64,000 bases of DNA from Halothece sp. PCC 7418 (GTDB lineage: Bacteria; Cyanobacteriota; Cyanobacteriia; Cyanobacteriales; Rubidibacteraceae). Under the pieces are notes generated by a model. That model made no database searches and had not been told where the DNA came from. It saw nothing but the letters and a program-made list of their open reading frames with translations. Shown one piece after another: positions 24,724-33,293 of the stretch. Every line of letters begins with the position of its first letter. The stretch's first letter is position 1. Location of the stretch: positions 1,860,001-1,924,000 of the forward strand of contig NC_019779.1 of assembly GCF_000317635.1 (NCBI RefSeq), given 5' to 3'. The position numbers and the translations under genes were made by a program.

Positions 24724-24755
24724 AGGCTACACTCTCCAGTCTAGAGGAGAGTCTA
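24724..24755 (-). promoter_or_regulatory. CueR/MerR-type promoter of the exported protein/PepSY unit
   Basis: Minus-strand -35 TAGACT (24755-24750), 20 bp spacer containing CTCCTCTAGACTGGAG, and -10 TAGCCT (24729-24724). The ACTCTCC/GGAGAGT dyad matches those at 11093 and 13466. The predicted start site leaves a leader of only ~20 nt. Confidence 0.6.
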
Positions 24756-24869
24756 TAGGCTTTAATTTTTTTGTTAACTCGGAGTTGTGGTGATTTGTAC
24801 TAACTTGATCGGGTGGAATTGATACAAAGTGATACTGTGGGGTAAAGCGACTATAACCCTAGTTTCCAA

Positions 24870-27170
24870 ATGCAAGCTCAAGCAAAGCCAAGGAAAGTTC
24901 CTCTCTATTTAGCATTTGCGGTTCCGTTTACCTTGCAAGTTCTTAGCATTGTTGGGCTAGTGGGTTACTTGTCTTATCGTAGCGGACAGCAAACCGTACA
25001 AGACTTAACGGATCAATTACTATTAAAAACAGAAAACCAAGTCGTCCAAGAGCTTGATAGTTACCTAAGTCTCCCTCATGAAATCAATCAGTTGAATATT
25101 GCAATGGTTGAGTCTGGGGTCGTCGATTTAGAGAATTTAGACCAACTCCAAAACTATCTGATTACAGAACATCAAAAATTTCCACAAGTTACCAGTGTTC
25201 TTTTTGGTAATCCGCAAGGAGCATTTTTATTCGTTAACGATACCGATCTTCCAAAAGGTAACACAGCAGCCCAAGAGTTACAGGTTGAGGTGGGACGTTT
25301 TGATCTTGATAATCCAAGTCGAGTCAATCTTTACGCCCTTAATGTAGGGGGAACAATTGGTCGCTATTTCAAGACAATTAAAAATGTTGATGTTCGTAAA
25401 CGTCCTTGGTATCGTCGCGCCGTGACAACCCAAACCTCAGGCTGGAGTGACTTATTTCAGATTGGGACAGGTAATGTATTAGCAATTAATGCTTATGCTC
25501 CTTTTTACAACGCATCCCAAGAGTTGGAAGGAGTTTTCTCGATTAATTTGAGTTTAGAAGCCCTGAATCACTTTCTCGCGAATCTAACGCTGAGTAATAC
25601 TGGAGAGGTTTTTATTTTAGAACGGAATGGCTTGTTAGTTGCTAATTCTGCTGATGAACCCGTATATAAAACTTCTCCTCGTCAAAAGGGTAAAATTCTC
25701 GAACCTGGCAAGATTGAATTTCGTCGGATTCCTGCTCAAAAAAATTCTAATCCCGTGATTGCCGAAGCGACAGCAGCCTTAACAGAAGAATTTAATGATC
25801 TCAATACAATTCAATCACCGCAGCAAATGACGTTTGCTATTGAAACCGATACTGGCAAAAAAGACCCCTATTTTTTACGGGTGTTTTCTTATCAAGATGA
25901 TTATGGGTTGGATTGGCTTGTTGTAACAGTGGTGCCAAAATCTGAGTTTACGGGGGCGATTAATGCAAATGTCCGACGAACCATTGCTTTATCTGGAGTC
26001 GCATTATTAGCATCATTGGGGTTAGGATGGTGGACTTCTCGACGGATCGCGCGATCGCTGCTTCGTTTGTCTCAAGCTAGCAAAAATGTTGCCCAAGGAA
26101 AGTTTAATGACTCTTTTTCCACCAGTCGCATCCGAGAAGTGGATACCTTATCGGAATCATTTTCTCAAATGGCGCGATCGTTACAAGAAGCGGAAGAGTT
26201 TCGGGATCATTATGAAGCAAAATTAGAACAAGAAGTAACCGAAAAAACCCTTGCTTTACAAGAAAGCTATGCTGAATTACAACTCATTACCGATTCTATT
26301 GCGGGTTGTATTTCCTTTAAAGATTCATCTCATCGCTATCAGTTTGTTAATGAAACCTATGAAAAGTGGCTAAACTGTTCTAAGGAAGAGATTTTAGGGA
26401 AGACAGTTGAGGAGATTACTGGGACAGAAACTTATCAAAAAATATCACCTTACCTTGAGCAAGTGTTAACTGGGGAAACGGTTGCTTATGAAACTGACTT
26501 TCTCGGTAGGGATGGGATAAAACGTTATCTTTCTGTGGTGTTAACGCCTAAATTGGATGAGAATAATAATGTTTTAGGATATTATACGCTGATTACTGAT
26601 ATCAGCGATCGTAAGCAACTGGAATTAGAATTAGAACAAGCCAATCAAGACCTCAAACAATTAGCAACCGTTGATGGGTTAACCCAAATCGCGAATCGTA
26701 GAACATTTGACAAACATTTACAAGCAGAATGGAATCGCGCTTGCAGACAATCTCTTCCCTTGAGTCTTATTTTCTGTGATGTTGATTATTTCAAAAAGTA
26801 TAACGATTATTACGGACACCAAGCAGGAGATGATTGTTTGCAGAAAGTCGCATTGATTATTAAGGAAAACTGTAAACGAGCCGAAGATTTTCCCGCTCGA
26901 TACGGGGGAGAAGAGTTTGCGATTATTTGTGCGGGAATCAATGCAGACAATGCTAAAAACTTAGCCGAAAATATTCGGAAACAGCTTTTTCATTCTGCCA
27001 TTCCTCATGAGAGAAATCCTGATCAAAATCGAGTCACTTTAAGTATTGGAATCGCAAGTGTGATTCCCCGACCATGCGATAAGGCTAATAATTTGTTAAG
27101 GGAAGCAGATCGCGCGTTATATGAAGCGAAAAAACAGGGGCGCGATCGCGCGATTAGTTTTCAATTTTGA
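24870..27170 (+). CDS. Diguanylate cyclase with Cache, HAMP and PAS domains
   Basis: A 766-residue membrane protein that should make cyclic di-GMP. Transmembrane helices at ~15-35 and ~367-387 enclose a double-Cache sensor (KRPWYRRAVTTQTSGWSDLF). Then come HAMP (RRIARSLLRLSQASKNVAQG), a PAS domain (~480-585) and a GGDEF domain (~600-766) with active-site RYGGEEF and FCDVDYFKKYNDYYGH, so catalysis looks intact. The inhibitory RxxD before the active site is absent (CKRAEDFPARYGGEEF has no R-x-x-D at the I-site spacing). The input domain resembles that of the kinase at 33273-36545. Confidence 0.9.
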   Translation: MQAQAKPRKVPLYLAFAVPFTLQVLSIVGLVGYLSYRSGQQTVQDLTDQLLLKTENQVVQELDSYLSLPHEINQLNIAMVESGVVDLENLDQLQNYLITEHQKFPQVTSVLFGNPQGAFLFVNDTDLPKGNTAAQELQVEVGRFDLDNPSRVNLYALNVGGTIGRYFKTIKNVDVRKRPWYRRAVTTQTSGWSDLFQIGTGNVLAINAYAPFYNASQELEGVFSINLSLEALNHFLANLTLSNTGEVFILERNGLLVANSADEPVYKTSPRQKGKILEPGKIEFRRIPAQKNSNPVIAEATAALTEEFNDLNTIQSPQQMTFAIETDTGKKDPYFLRVFSYQDDYGLDWLVVTVVPKSEFTGAINANVRRTIALSGVALLASLGLGWWTSRRIARSLLRLSQASKNVAQGKFNDSFSTSRIREVDTLSESFSQMARSLQEAEEFRDHYEAKLEQEVTEKTLALQESYAELQLITDSIAGCISFKDSSHRYQFVNETYEKWLNCSKEEILGKTVEEITGTETYQKISPYLEQVLTGETVAYETDFLGRDGIKRYLSVVLTPKLDENNNVLGYYTLITDISDRKQLELELEQANQDLKQLATVDGLTQIANRRTFDKHLQAEWNRACRQSLPLSLIFCDVDYFKKYNDYYGHQAGDDCLQKVALIIKENCKRAEDFPARYGGEEFAIICAGINADNAKNLAENIRKQLFHSAIPHERNPDQNRVTLSIGIASVIPRPCDKANNLLREADRALYEAKKQGRDRAISFQF

Positions 27171-27229
27171 ACCAGCAAGTTATCTTTTATCCTGATTCAT
27201 CCCTCGCCTAGGCGTGATGAGATCGTCAA

Positions 27230-27562
27230 TTAAGTCATTTCATTCCCTTCAGATGAACTTGCATTTTGAGGTTTTAACCGTTTAAAAAACATCATGGTTA
27301 GAGAACCCACTTCATGAATATCAAATAACTCCCAACCCTCTTGTCCTAAGCGATTTAACGCCTCTTGCAATTGACGGGCGGGATGGTTAGAACCGCTTTG
27401 TCCGCTGTAAATATCAGGAAATTCTTGCTTGAGAAATTCAGGGCTGAATGTCCCTTTGGTTGCAGAACTGGCTGCTTCAGCATTGGGGGCTTCCGTATTT
27501 CTGATATTGAGATGAATAACTTTATATTCCCAAAGGGGAAGATTCTTATCTGCTTTCTCCAT
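27230..27562 (-). CDS. DUF4177-like small protein
   Basis: A 110-residue protein when started at the ATG at 27562, with AGGAG 13 bp upstream; a longer frame begins at 27694 but its extra part looks non-conserved. The core LWEYKVIHLNIRN and LNRLGQEGWELFDI, ending in MMFFKRL, is the DUF4177 pattern of a small beta-alpha domain. Function unknown. The product is probably cytosolic. Confidence 0.65.
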   Translation of the reverse strand: MEKADKNLPLWEYKVIHLNIRNTEAPNAEAASSATKGTFSPEFLKQEFPDIYSGQSGSNHPARQLQEALNRLGQEGWELFDIHEVGSLTMMFFKRLKPQNASSSEGNEMT

Positions 27563-27843
27563 TGTGATATTTTTACTCCTAGGGTTAAATTTCCCTTCCT
27601 TAACAGGGATTGATAGCAAAATAGCAGTGATCAACTGAGTGCGTAAACGTTTTCCCGATGCAGGATGATTCCATCTTAGGCAAAAATCCTTCATCGGGAG
27701 AACCTCATCAGGAGAATGTGCCCAACTGAATATGTCACAATTGTTAACGGTATTTGCACTCAGTCTTTCTCAAGACGGTGGAAACTGCTTCCTGTTATCG
27801 CTTAACTAGGATGTAATCACGGCTATTAGTAGGCTTAATTTAT

Positions 27844-29883
27844 ATGGAACAACTGTATCAATATGCTTGGCTCATTCCAGTCTTGCCCTTAGTCGGCGCA
27901 ATGATTGTCGGCACGGGGCTGATTTCATTTAACCAAGTAACCAGTCGTCTGCGTCAACCCGCAGCGATTTTTATTGTCTCTCTGATGGGAGTGACCATGG
28001 GGTTATCTTTTGCGCTGCTCTGGAGTCAAATCAACGGACATGAGACTTTTCTCCAGACCTTTGAATGGGCAGCAGCAGGAGAGTTTAAACTGACGATGGG
28101 CTACACCGTCGATCATCTCAGCACGGTCATGATGGCAATTGTTAGCACCGTGGCGTTTTTGGTGATGATCTACACCGATGGCTATATGGCTCATGACCCT
28201 GGTTATGTGCGCTTTTATGCTTATTTAAGTTTGTTTGCGTCTTCGATGTTGGGGTTAGTGGTTAGCCCCAATTTAGTACAGGTTTATATTTTCTGGGAAT
28301 TAGTGGGGATGGCTTCTTACCTCCTCATTGGCTTTTGGTATGACCGTAAAGCAGCAGCCGATGCTTGTCAAAAAGCATTTGTGGTTAACCGTGTGGGTGA
28401 CTTTGGTTTTCTCCTCGGGATGTTGGGCTTGTATTGGGCAACGGGAACGTTTGATTTTGCGGAAATGGGCTTAGAATTACAAGCTCTCGTTGAATCTGGC
28501 ATTATTGGAGCGAGTCTGGCTGCATTATTTGGGGTTTTAGTTTTCTTGGGCCCTGTGGCAAAATCAGCCCAATTTCCCCTTCATGTTTGGCTTCCTGATG
28601 CAATGGAAGGTCCGACCCCAATTTCGGCGTTAATTCACGCAGCGACGATGGTGGCAGCTGGGGTTTTCTTGATTGCGCGGATGTATCCCGTATTTGAAGA
28701 TATTCCGTCTGTGATGAGCATTATTGCTTGGACGGGGGCGTTTACGGCGTTTTTAGGCGCAACGATCGCGCTGACCCAAAATGATATTAAAAAAGGATTA
28801 GCATACTCCACGATTTCCCAATTGGGATATATGGTAATGGCGATGGGAGTCGGTGGTTATACCGCAGGCTTATTCCATTTAATGACACACGCCTTTTTCA
28901 AAGCAATGTTGTTCTTGTGTTCGGGTTCGGTCATTCATGGCATGGAAGAGGTTGTCGGTCATAATCCAGATCTGGCTCAAGATATGCGCTTGATGGGAGG
29001 CTTACGGAAATATATGCCCATTACCTCTTTAACGTTTTTGGTGGGAACTTTAGCGATTTGTGGGATTCCCCCGTTTGCTGGTTTCTGGTCAAAAGATGAG
29101 ATTCTCTCGCAGGCGTTTAGCGCCAATCCTGCGTTATGGTTCATCGGTTGGCTCACCGCAGGGTTAACCGCATTTTATATGTTCCGAATGTATTTTATGA
29201 CCTTTGAGGGCGAATTTCGCGGGAATGATGAGTCTATCCTGAATAGCCTGAAACCTGCTTTTGGTCCTGGGGCAATGGATACCCGCGAACTGGAATCTGA
29301 CCATGATGCGGAAGACCATCATCACAGTGAAACCCCCCATGAATCCCCTTTAAGCATGACCTTACCCCTAATTATCCTTGCGGTTCCTTCTCTCGCCATT
29401 GGTTGGATTGGTAAACCGTGGGAAAACTTCTTTGAGGAGTTTGTTTATGCCCCTGGGGAAACCTTAGAAGAGGTGAAAGCAGTGATGGCGGAGTTTGAAT
29501 GGTCCGAATTTTTAATTATGGCTGGCAACTCTGTAGGCATTGCTTTGATTGGAATTACGGTTGCGTCTTTAATGTATGCCCGTAAGACAATTGATCCCAG
29601 CGCGATCGCGCAGCAATTTCCTTTCCTCTACCGCTTCTCTCTCAACAAGTGGTATTTTGACGAACTCTATGACAGTCTCTTTGTTAAAGGCAGTCGGCGC
29701 GTTGCTCGACAAGTGCTGGAAGTCGATTATCGGGTGGTTGATGGTGCGGTCAACCTCACAGGCTTAGTTGCCATTATCAGTGGTGAAGGCTTGAAATACT
29801 TTGAAAATGGTCGCGCCCAATTCTACGCTCTGATCGTCTTTGGTGCTGTCTTAGGCTTTGTCATTGCTTTTAGCGTCTTTTAA
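27844..29883 (+). CDS. ndhF1: NAD(P)H-quinone oxidoreductase chain 5 (NdhF1)
   Basis: A 679-residue proton-pumping antiporter-like subunit of thylakoid NDH-1. It has the NuoL/NdhF signature helices (VQVYIFWELVGMASYLLIG, HVWLPDAMEGPTPISALIHA, ATMVAAGVFLIARM) and the long C-terminal lateral helix region. The charged loop ...HDAEDHHHSETPHE near residue 485 is typical. NdhF1 with NdhD1 forms the NDH-1L complex for respiration and cyclic electron flow, as opposed to the CO2-uptake forms NdhF3/F4. The adjacent ndhD1 supports the assignment. Confidence 0.94.
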   Translation: MEQLYQYAWLIPVLPLVGAMIVGTGLISFNQVTSRLRQPAAIFIVSLMGVTMGLSFALLWSQINGHETFLQTFEWAAAGEFKLTMGYTVDHLSTVMMAIVSTVAFLVMIYTDGYMAHDPGYVRFYAYLSLFASSMLGLVVSPNLVQVYIFWELVGMASYLLIGFWYDRKAAADACQKAFVVNRVGDFGFLLGMLGLYWATGTFDFAEMGLELQALVESGIIGASLAALFGVLVFLGPVAKSAQFPLHVWLPDAMEGPTPISALIHAATMVAAGVFLIARMYPVFEDIPSVMSIIAWTGAFTAFLGATIALTQNDIKKGLAYSTISQLGYMVMAMGVGGYTAGLFHLMTHAFFKAMLFLCSGSVIHGMEEVVGHNPDLAQDMRLMGGLRKYMPITSLTFLVGTLAICGIPPFAGFWSKDEILSQAFSANPALWFIGWLTAGLTAFYMFRMYFMTFEGEFRGNDESILNSLKPAFGPGAMDTRELESDHDAEDHHHSETPHESPLSMTLPLIILAVPSLAIGWIGKPWENFFEEFVYAPGETLEEVKAVMAEFEWSEFLIMAGNSVGIALIGITVASLMYARKTIDPSAIAQQFPFLYRFSLNKWYFDELYDSLFVKGSRRVARQVLEVDYRVVDGAVNLTGLVAIISGEGLKYFENGRAQFYALIVFGAVLGFVIAFSVF

Positions 29884-29894
29884 TTTCATTGCTG

Positions 29895-29942
29895 GCTATA
29901 GCAGTTGGAAGATATCAAGGGAAACTGCTTTCCTGCTATAGC
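29895..29942. repeat. GCTATAGCAG inverted repeat between ndhF1 and ndhD1
   Basis: A 48 bp element with perfect 10 bp ends GCTATAGCAG / CTGCTATAGC and a second inner pair (AGTTGG...). The ends match the termini of the MITE-like elements at 8680 and 11212, so this may be an internally deleted relative. Confidence 0.6.
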
Positions 29943-29997
29943 TTCAAGACAGATTAAACCTCAATGAGCGTAATCATCAATTGCATTTGAAAAAACT

Positions 29998-31581
29998 ATG
30001 ACAAATTTTCCTTGGTTAACAACTGTTATCCTATTTCCTCTAATTGCTTCTTTCTTTATTCCCTTAATTCCTGATAAAGATGGGAAACAAGTGCGCTGGT
30101 ATGCCCTTGTCATTGGCTTAATTAACTTTGCCTTCATTGTTGCGGGATTCTATCTTGACTATGATTTCTCTAACCCAGAATTACAACTGGTGGAAAGTTA
30201 TAGTTGGATTCCCCAACTGGACTTAAATTGGTCGGTGGGGGCTGATGGCATTTCCATGCCTTTGATTCTGCTGACGGGCTTTATTACCACCTTGGCAATC
30301 TTAGCAGCTTGGCCTGTTAGTCTTAAACCCAAACTCTTTTACTTCCTCATTCTTGCGATGTACGGCGGACAAATTGCTGTGTTTGCGGTACAGGATATGT
30401 TGTTATTCTTCCTCGTTTGGGAGTTAGAGTTAATTCCTGTTTACTTGCTACTTTCCATCTGGGGCGGAAAAAAACGTCTCTACGCAGCGACAAAATTTAT
30501 CCTTTACACCGCAGGGGGATCGCTCTTTATCTTAGTTGCAGGCTTAACCATGGCGTTTTATGGCGATACTGTAACGTTTGATATGCGGGCGTTAGCAGCG
30601 AAAGATATTGCGCTGAATTTCCAGCTTTGGCTGTATGGGGCGTTTTTCATTGCTTATGCGGTGAAGTTACCCATTTTCCCTCTTCATACGTGGCTTCCTG
30701 ATGCTCATGGCGAGGCGACTGCGCCTGTGCATATGTTACTGGCGGGAATTCTCCTGAAAATGGGCGGTTATGCTTTAATTCGGATGAATGCGGGAATGTT
30801 ACCCGATGCTCATGCTTATTTTGCCCCAGCACTGGTGATTTTAGGAGTGGTGAATATCATTTATGCTGCTCTGACATCGTTTGCTCAACGGAATCTGAAA
30901 CGAAAAATTGCCTATTCTTCGATTTCTCACATGGGCTTTGTCTTGATTGGCATTGGCTCTTTCACCAATTTAGGCTTAAGTGGGGCGGTTTTACAAATGG
31001 TCTCTCACGGCTTAATTGGGGCGAGTCTCTTCTTCTTAGTGGGAGCAACTTATGACCGCACTCATACTCTAATGCTTGATGAAATGGGCGGTGTGGGACA
31101 AAAGATGCAGAAAATCTTTGCCATGTTTACCACTTGCTCTCTCGCCTCTCTGGCTTTACCTGGGATGAGTGGTTTTGTCGCGGAAGTGATGGTATTTATT
31201 GGTTTCTCCACCAGCGACGCTTACAATACTACCTTTAAGGTAATTGTGGTCTTTTTAGCAGCCGTGGGTGTGATTTTAACGCCGATTTATCTGCTTTCGA
31301 TGCTGCGGGAAATTTTCTATGGGAAAGAGAATCAAGAGTTGGTTTCTCATGAAGTTTTGGTGGATGCGGAACCGCGAGAAGTGTTTATTATTGCTTGCTT
31401 GTTGATTCCTATTATTGGCGTTGGACTCTATCCGAAAATTCTGACGCAGGTGTATGATTCCACAACCGTTGCTTATACAGATCGCTTACGCAATTCTGTC
31501 CCCACCTTAGTCAAATCGTCAGATGTGGCACAAGTTGATCCTTCGCTACTGTCTGTGACCGCGCCGAAGTTAGAAAGATAA
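29998..31581 (+). CDS. ndhD1: NAD(P)H-quinone oxidoreductase chain 4 (NdhD1)
   Basis: A 527-residue NuoM/NdhD-type proton-pumping subunit. Signatures include [23 protein letters not shown] with the key Glu, [20 protein letters not shown], and [21 protein letters not shown]. It lies 114 bp after ndhF1 on the same strand across a repeat, so the two form an operon for the membrane arm of NDH-1L. The D1 type is inferred from pairing with ndhF1. A strong hairpin follows the gene. Confidence 0.93.
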   Translation: MTNFPWLTTVILFPLIASFFIPLIPDKDGKQVRWYALVIGLINFAFIVAGFYLDYDFSNPELQLVESYSWIPQLDLNWSVGADGISMPLILLTGFITTLAILAAWPVSLKPKLFYFLILAMYGGQIAVFAVQDMLLFFLVWELELIPVYLLLSIWGGKKRLYAATKFILYTAGGSLFILVAGLTMAFYGDTVTFDMRALAAKDIALNFQLWLYGAFFIAYAVKLPIFPLHTWLPDAHGEATAPVHMLLAGILLKMGGYALIRMNAGMLPDAHAYFAPALVILGVVNIIYAALTSFAQRNLKRKIAYSSISHMGFVLIGIGSFTNLGLSGAVLQMVSHGLIGASLFFLVGATYDRTHTLMLDEMGGVGQKMQKIFAMFTTCSLASLALPGMSGFVAEVMVFIGFSTSDAYNTTFKVIVVFLAAVGVILTPIYLLSMLREIFYGKENQELVSHEVLVDAEPREVFIIACLLIPIIGVGLYPKILTQVYDSTTVAYTDRLRNSVPTLVKSSDVAQVDPSLLSVTAPKLER

Positions 31582-31611
31582 GATCTAACTTCAATTAACA
31601 ATAAACTTTCC

Positions 31612-31640
31612 CAATGAGGTGGGCACTGCTCGCCTCATTG
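31612..31640. terminator. Hairpin downstream of ndhD1
   Basis: CAATGAGG (31612-31619) pairs with CCTCATTG (31633-31640), with a GGGC/GCTC extension inside the loop; a T-rich stretch (TTTTTTAC) follows ~15 bp later. It sits 30 bp after the ndhD1 stop and is a plausible terminator. Confidence 0.55.
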
Positions 31641-31963
31641 ACGTTTGAAGTAAGATTTTTTACAAGCTAATTACGGAGCAGTGATCAGCAGGGAAAGGTG
31701 AAACTGATAGGAAATTTTAGGAGCGCGATCGCGCTGAGAATTTGATAAGCACCACATACCAAGGTTTTATCTTCCCCCAACACCTTGGCAAAACCTTATT
31801 TTTATCACTTAAAGGAAAGACGGAACAACGTAGTTTAAGTCACTAGCTTGACCGTGCAAACTAGGAGTTCAATGTGATTATTACAACAGCAATTCCCATG
31901 AGGAACACTTATACTTGATCCAAGTAGTTGCTCATTATTGTCTCGGAGGTAAAGATCATCATC
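31641..31963. other. Intergenic region without a recognised gene
   Basis: About 320 bp between the ndhD1 terminator and a small membrane-protein gene. It contains one extended HIP1 site (GCGCGATCGCGC near 31723) and an imperfect dyad CCAAGGTTTTATC...CACCTTGGCAAAACC at 31759-31796. I see no coding frame, tRNA or riboswitch. Confidence 0.4.
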
Positions 31964-32164
31964 ATGCGCTCTCCAACCTTAACACTGGCTCTTGTCTTAA
32001 CAATTCTCTTTGTTGCAATTGGTGACCTGTTTTTACCCCAACCGCTCGCAAAAGCCAGTTATCGCACCCGTAATCAGTTAAACCAGTTGTTTGTGAGTTT
32101 ACTGCCGCAGCCCAATGTTGATCATCTTCAGCGCAATCGTTTTGAGGAATGGGAAAAGCATTGA
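31964..32164 (+). CDS. Small single-span membrane protein, unknown
   Basis: A 66-residue protein (ATG at 31964) with one hydrophobic helix (LTLALVLTILFVAIGDLFLP), then a short basic/polar tail (SYRTRNQLNQLFVSLLPQ...FEEWEKH). GGAGGT lies 13 bp before the ATG, somewhat far; a TTG at 31928 in frame is less likely. The length and form are those of small thylakoid or plasma-membrane proteins, but I do not recognise a family. Confidence 0.55.
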   Translation: MRSPTLTLALVLTILFVAIGDLFLPQPLAKASYRTRNQLNQLFVSLLPQPNVDHLQRNRFEEWEKH

Positions 32165-32165
32165 G

Positions 32166-32795
32166 CTAACTTTCTGCCAAATGCCATGCAGCAGCAAAAA
32201 AGTCATATTCACACTGTAAAGCGTAACGGTAGCTGCTGTTCGCTTTTTCTGTTTCCGTAACATAACCGTCAACTAAGCCTTCTAAGGTAGCAACCAGTTG
32301 ACCAAACTCAGAATCATTGTAAGTTTTAATCCAATCACTATATTGATGATTTCCCACTCCCTTTTGAGCAAGTTGAGTGCCGAGAAAGTGGTATAAGCGC
32401 ATACAAGGAGTCATCGCACAAGCGGTTAAACCGACTTCACTTCCCCATGCTGTCGCTAGTAGAAAATCGGTATAGTGGCGAGTAGCGGGAGAAGGAGTGA
32501 CTTGTTGAAGATCTACGCCCCATTGTTGGGCATATCCTTGATGAAGATTTAACTCTGCAAGTACCCCGCCAGCGAGTTGATGAAAGATATTAAAGCTCTC
32601 CCAGTCCACAGCTTTAGCAGCAGCAATACTATACGCTCGTGCAAAGGAGTCTAAGAAAAAGGCATCTTGGGCAACATAAAAGGCAAAACACTGCTGATCT
32701 AAGCTCCCATCAGCAATTCCTTGCACAAAGGGATGATTGAGACTTGCTTCAACTAAATCTTGATTTTGTTGCCACAGTTGTTGACTGAGTGTCAT
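32166..32795 (-). CDS. tenA: TenA family protein (aminopyrimidine aminohydrolase / thiaminase II)
   Basis: A 209-residue TenA-fold protein that salvages thiamin by hydrolysing base-degraded pyrimidines. Recognisable parts are HPFVQGIADGSLDQQCFAFYVAQD at the N-terminus, LLATAWGSEVGLTACAMTPCMRLY with the active-site cysteine region, and YRYALQCEYDFFAAAWH with the conserved C-terminal Glu. The residue pattern could also fit TenA-E type proteins lacking the classical Cys. It converges on the small membrane protein gene with a 1 bp gap. No TPP riboswitch is visible upstream. Confidence 0.88.
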   Translation of the reverse strand: MTLSQQLWQQNQDLVEASLNHPFVQGIADGSLDQQCFAFYVAQDAFFLDSFARAYSIAAAKAVDWESFNIFHQLAGGVLAELNLHQGYAQQWGVDLQQVTPSPATRHYTDFLLATAWGSEVGLTACAMTPCMRLYHFLGTQLAQKGVGNHQYSDWIKTYNDSEFGQLVATLEGLVDGYVTETEKANSSYRYALQCEYDFFAAAWHLAES

Positions 32796-33035
32796 TGTTT
32801 TTGGTTCTTTGTTGTTTGTTCTTTGTTTTAGATTACTTATCTATAACACTTCCCAATCTCATTTTGTTCTTCGTTCTTTGTTATTTGTTGGTTGTTAATC
32901 AATGAACCATGAACCATGAACCATGAACATCCACCGACTCGCATTACGTACCTCAACCAACTAGGAAACGCTATATACGTCGATACAAGTTAAAATCGAA
33001 AGCGATACAAAGTTCTATGATTTACAAATTGGTCT

Positions 33036-33293
33036 ATGTCAGCAAACGTTGAGATTTATACTTGGAGTTCCTGTCCGTTTTGTCTGCGAGCTAAGGCTCT
33101 GCTGACCCAAAAAAATATCCCTTTTACGGAATACACGATTGATGGGGATGATGCAGCCCGTGAACAAATGGCAGAACGCGCTAATGGAAAACGGACTATG
33201 CCTCAAATTTTTATTAATGATAACTCGATTGGCGGTTGTGATGAGCTTTATGCCCTTGAACAAGAAGGCAAGTTAGATGCGATGATTGCGTGA
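33036..33293 (+). CDS. grxC: Glutaredoxin (GrxC-type)
   Basis: An 85-residue dithiol glutaredoxin with active site C13-P-F-C16 (SSCPFCLRAKALL), the TMPQIFINDNSIGGCDEL segment holding the cis-Pro and GSH-binding G-G-C-D. It reduces protein disulfides and glutathione adducts in the cytosol. Its 3' end overlaps the convergent hybrid-kinase gene by 21 bp, so both C-termini share DNA. Confidence 0.94.
   Translation: MSANVEIYTWSSCPFCLRAKALLTQKNIPFTEYTIDGDDAAREQMAERANGKRTMPQIFINDNSIGGCDELYALEQEGKLDAMIA

Noticed and set aside
27563-27694. N-terminal 44-residue extension of the DUF4177-like protein
   Set aside because: The DUF4177 core begins after the internal ATG at 27562, which has an AGGAG upstream; the extension looks random.
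31641-31963. Possible small RNA or tRNA in the ndhD1 downstream gap
   Set aside because: No cloverleaf, no anticodon-type stem; only a weak dyad and a HIP1 site are visible.
32796-33035. TPP riboswitch upstream of tenA
   Set aside because: The region is filled with TTCTTTG-type repeats and lacks the conserved CTGAGA core and its partner.
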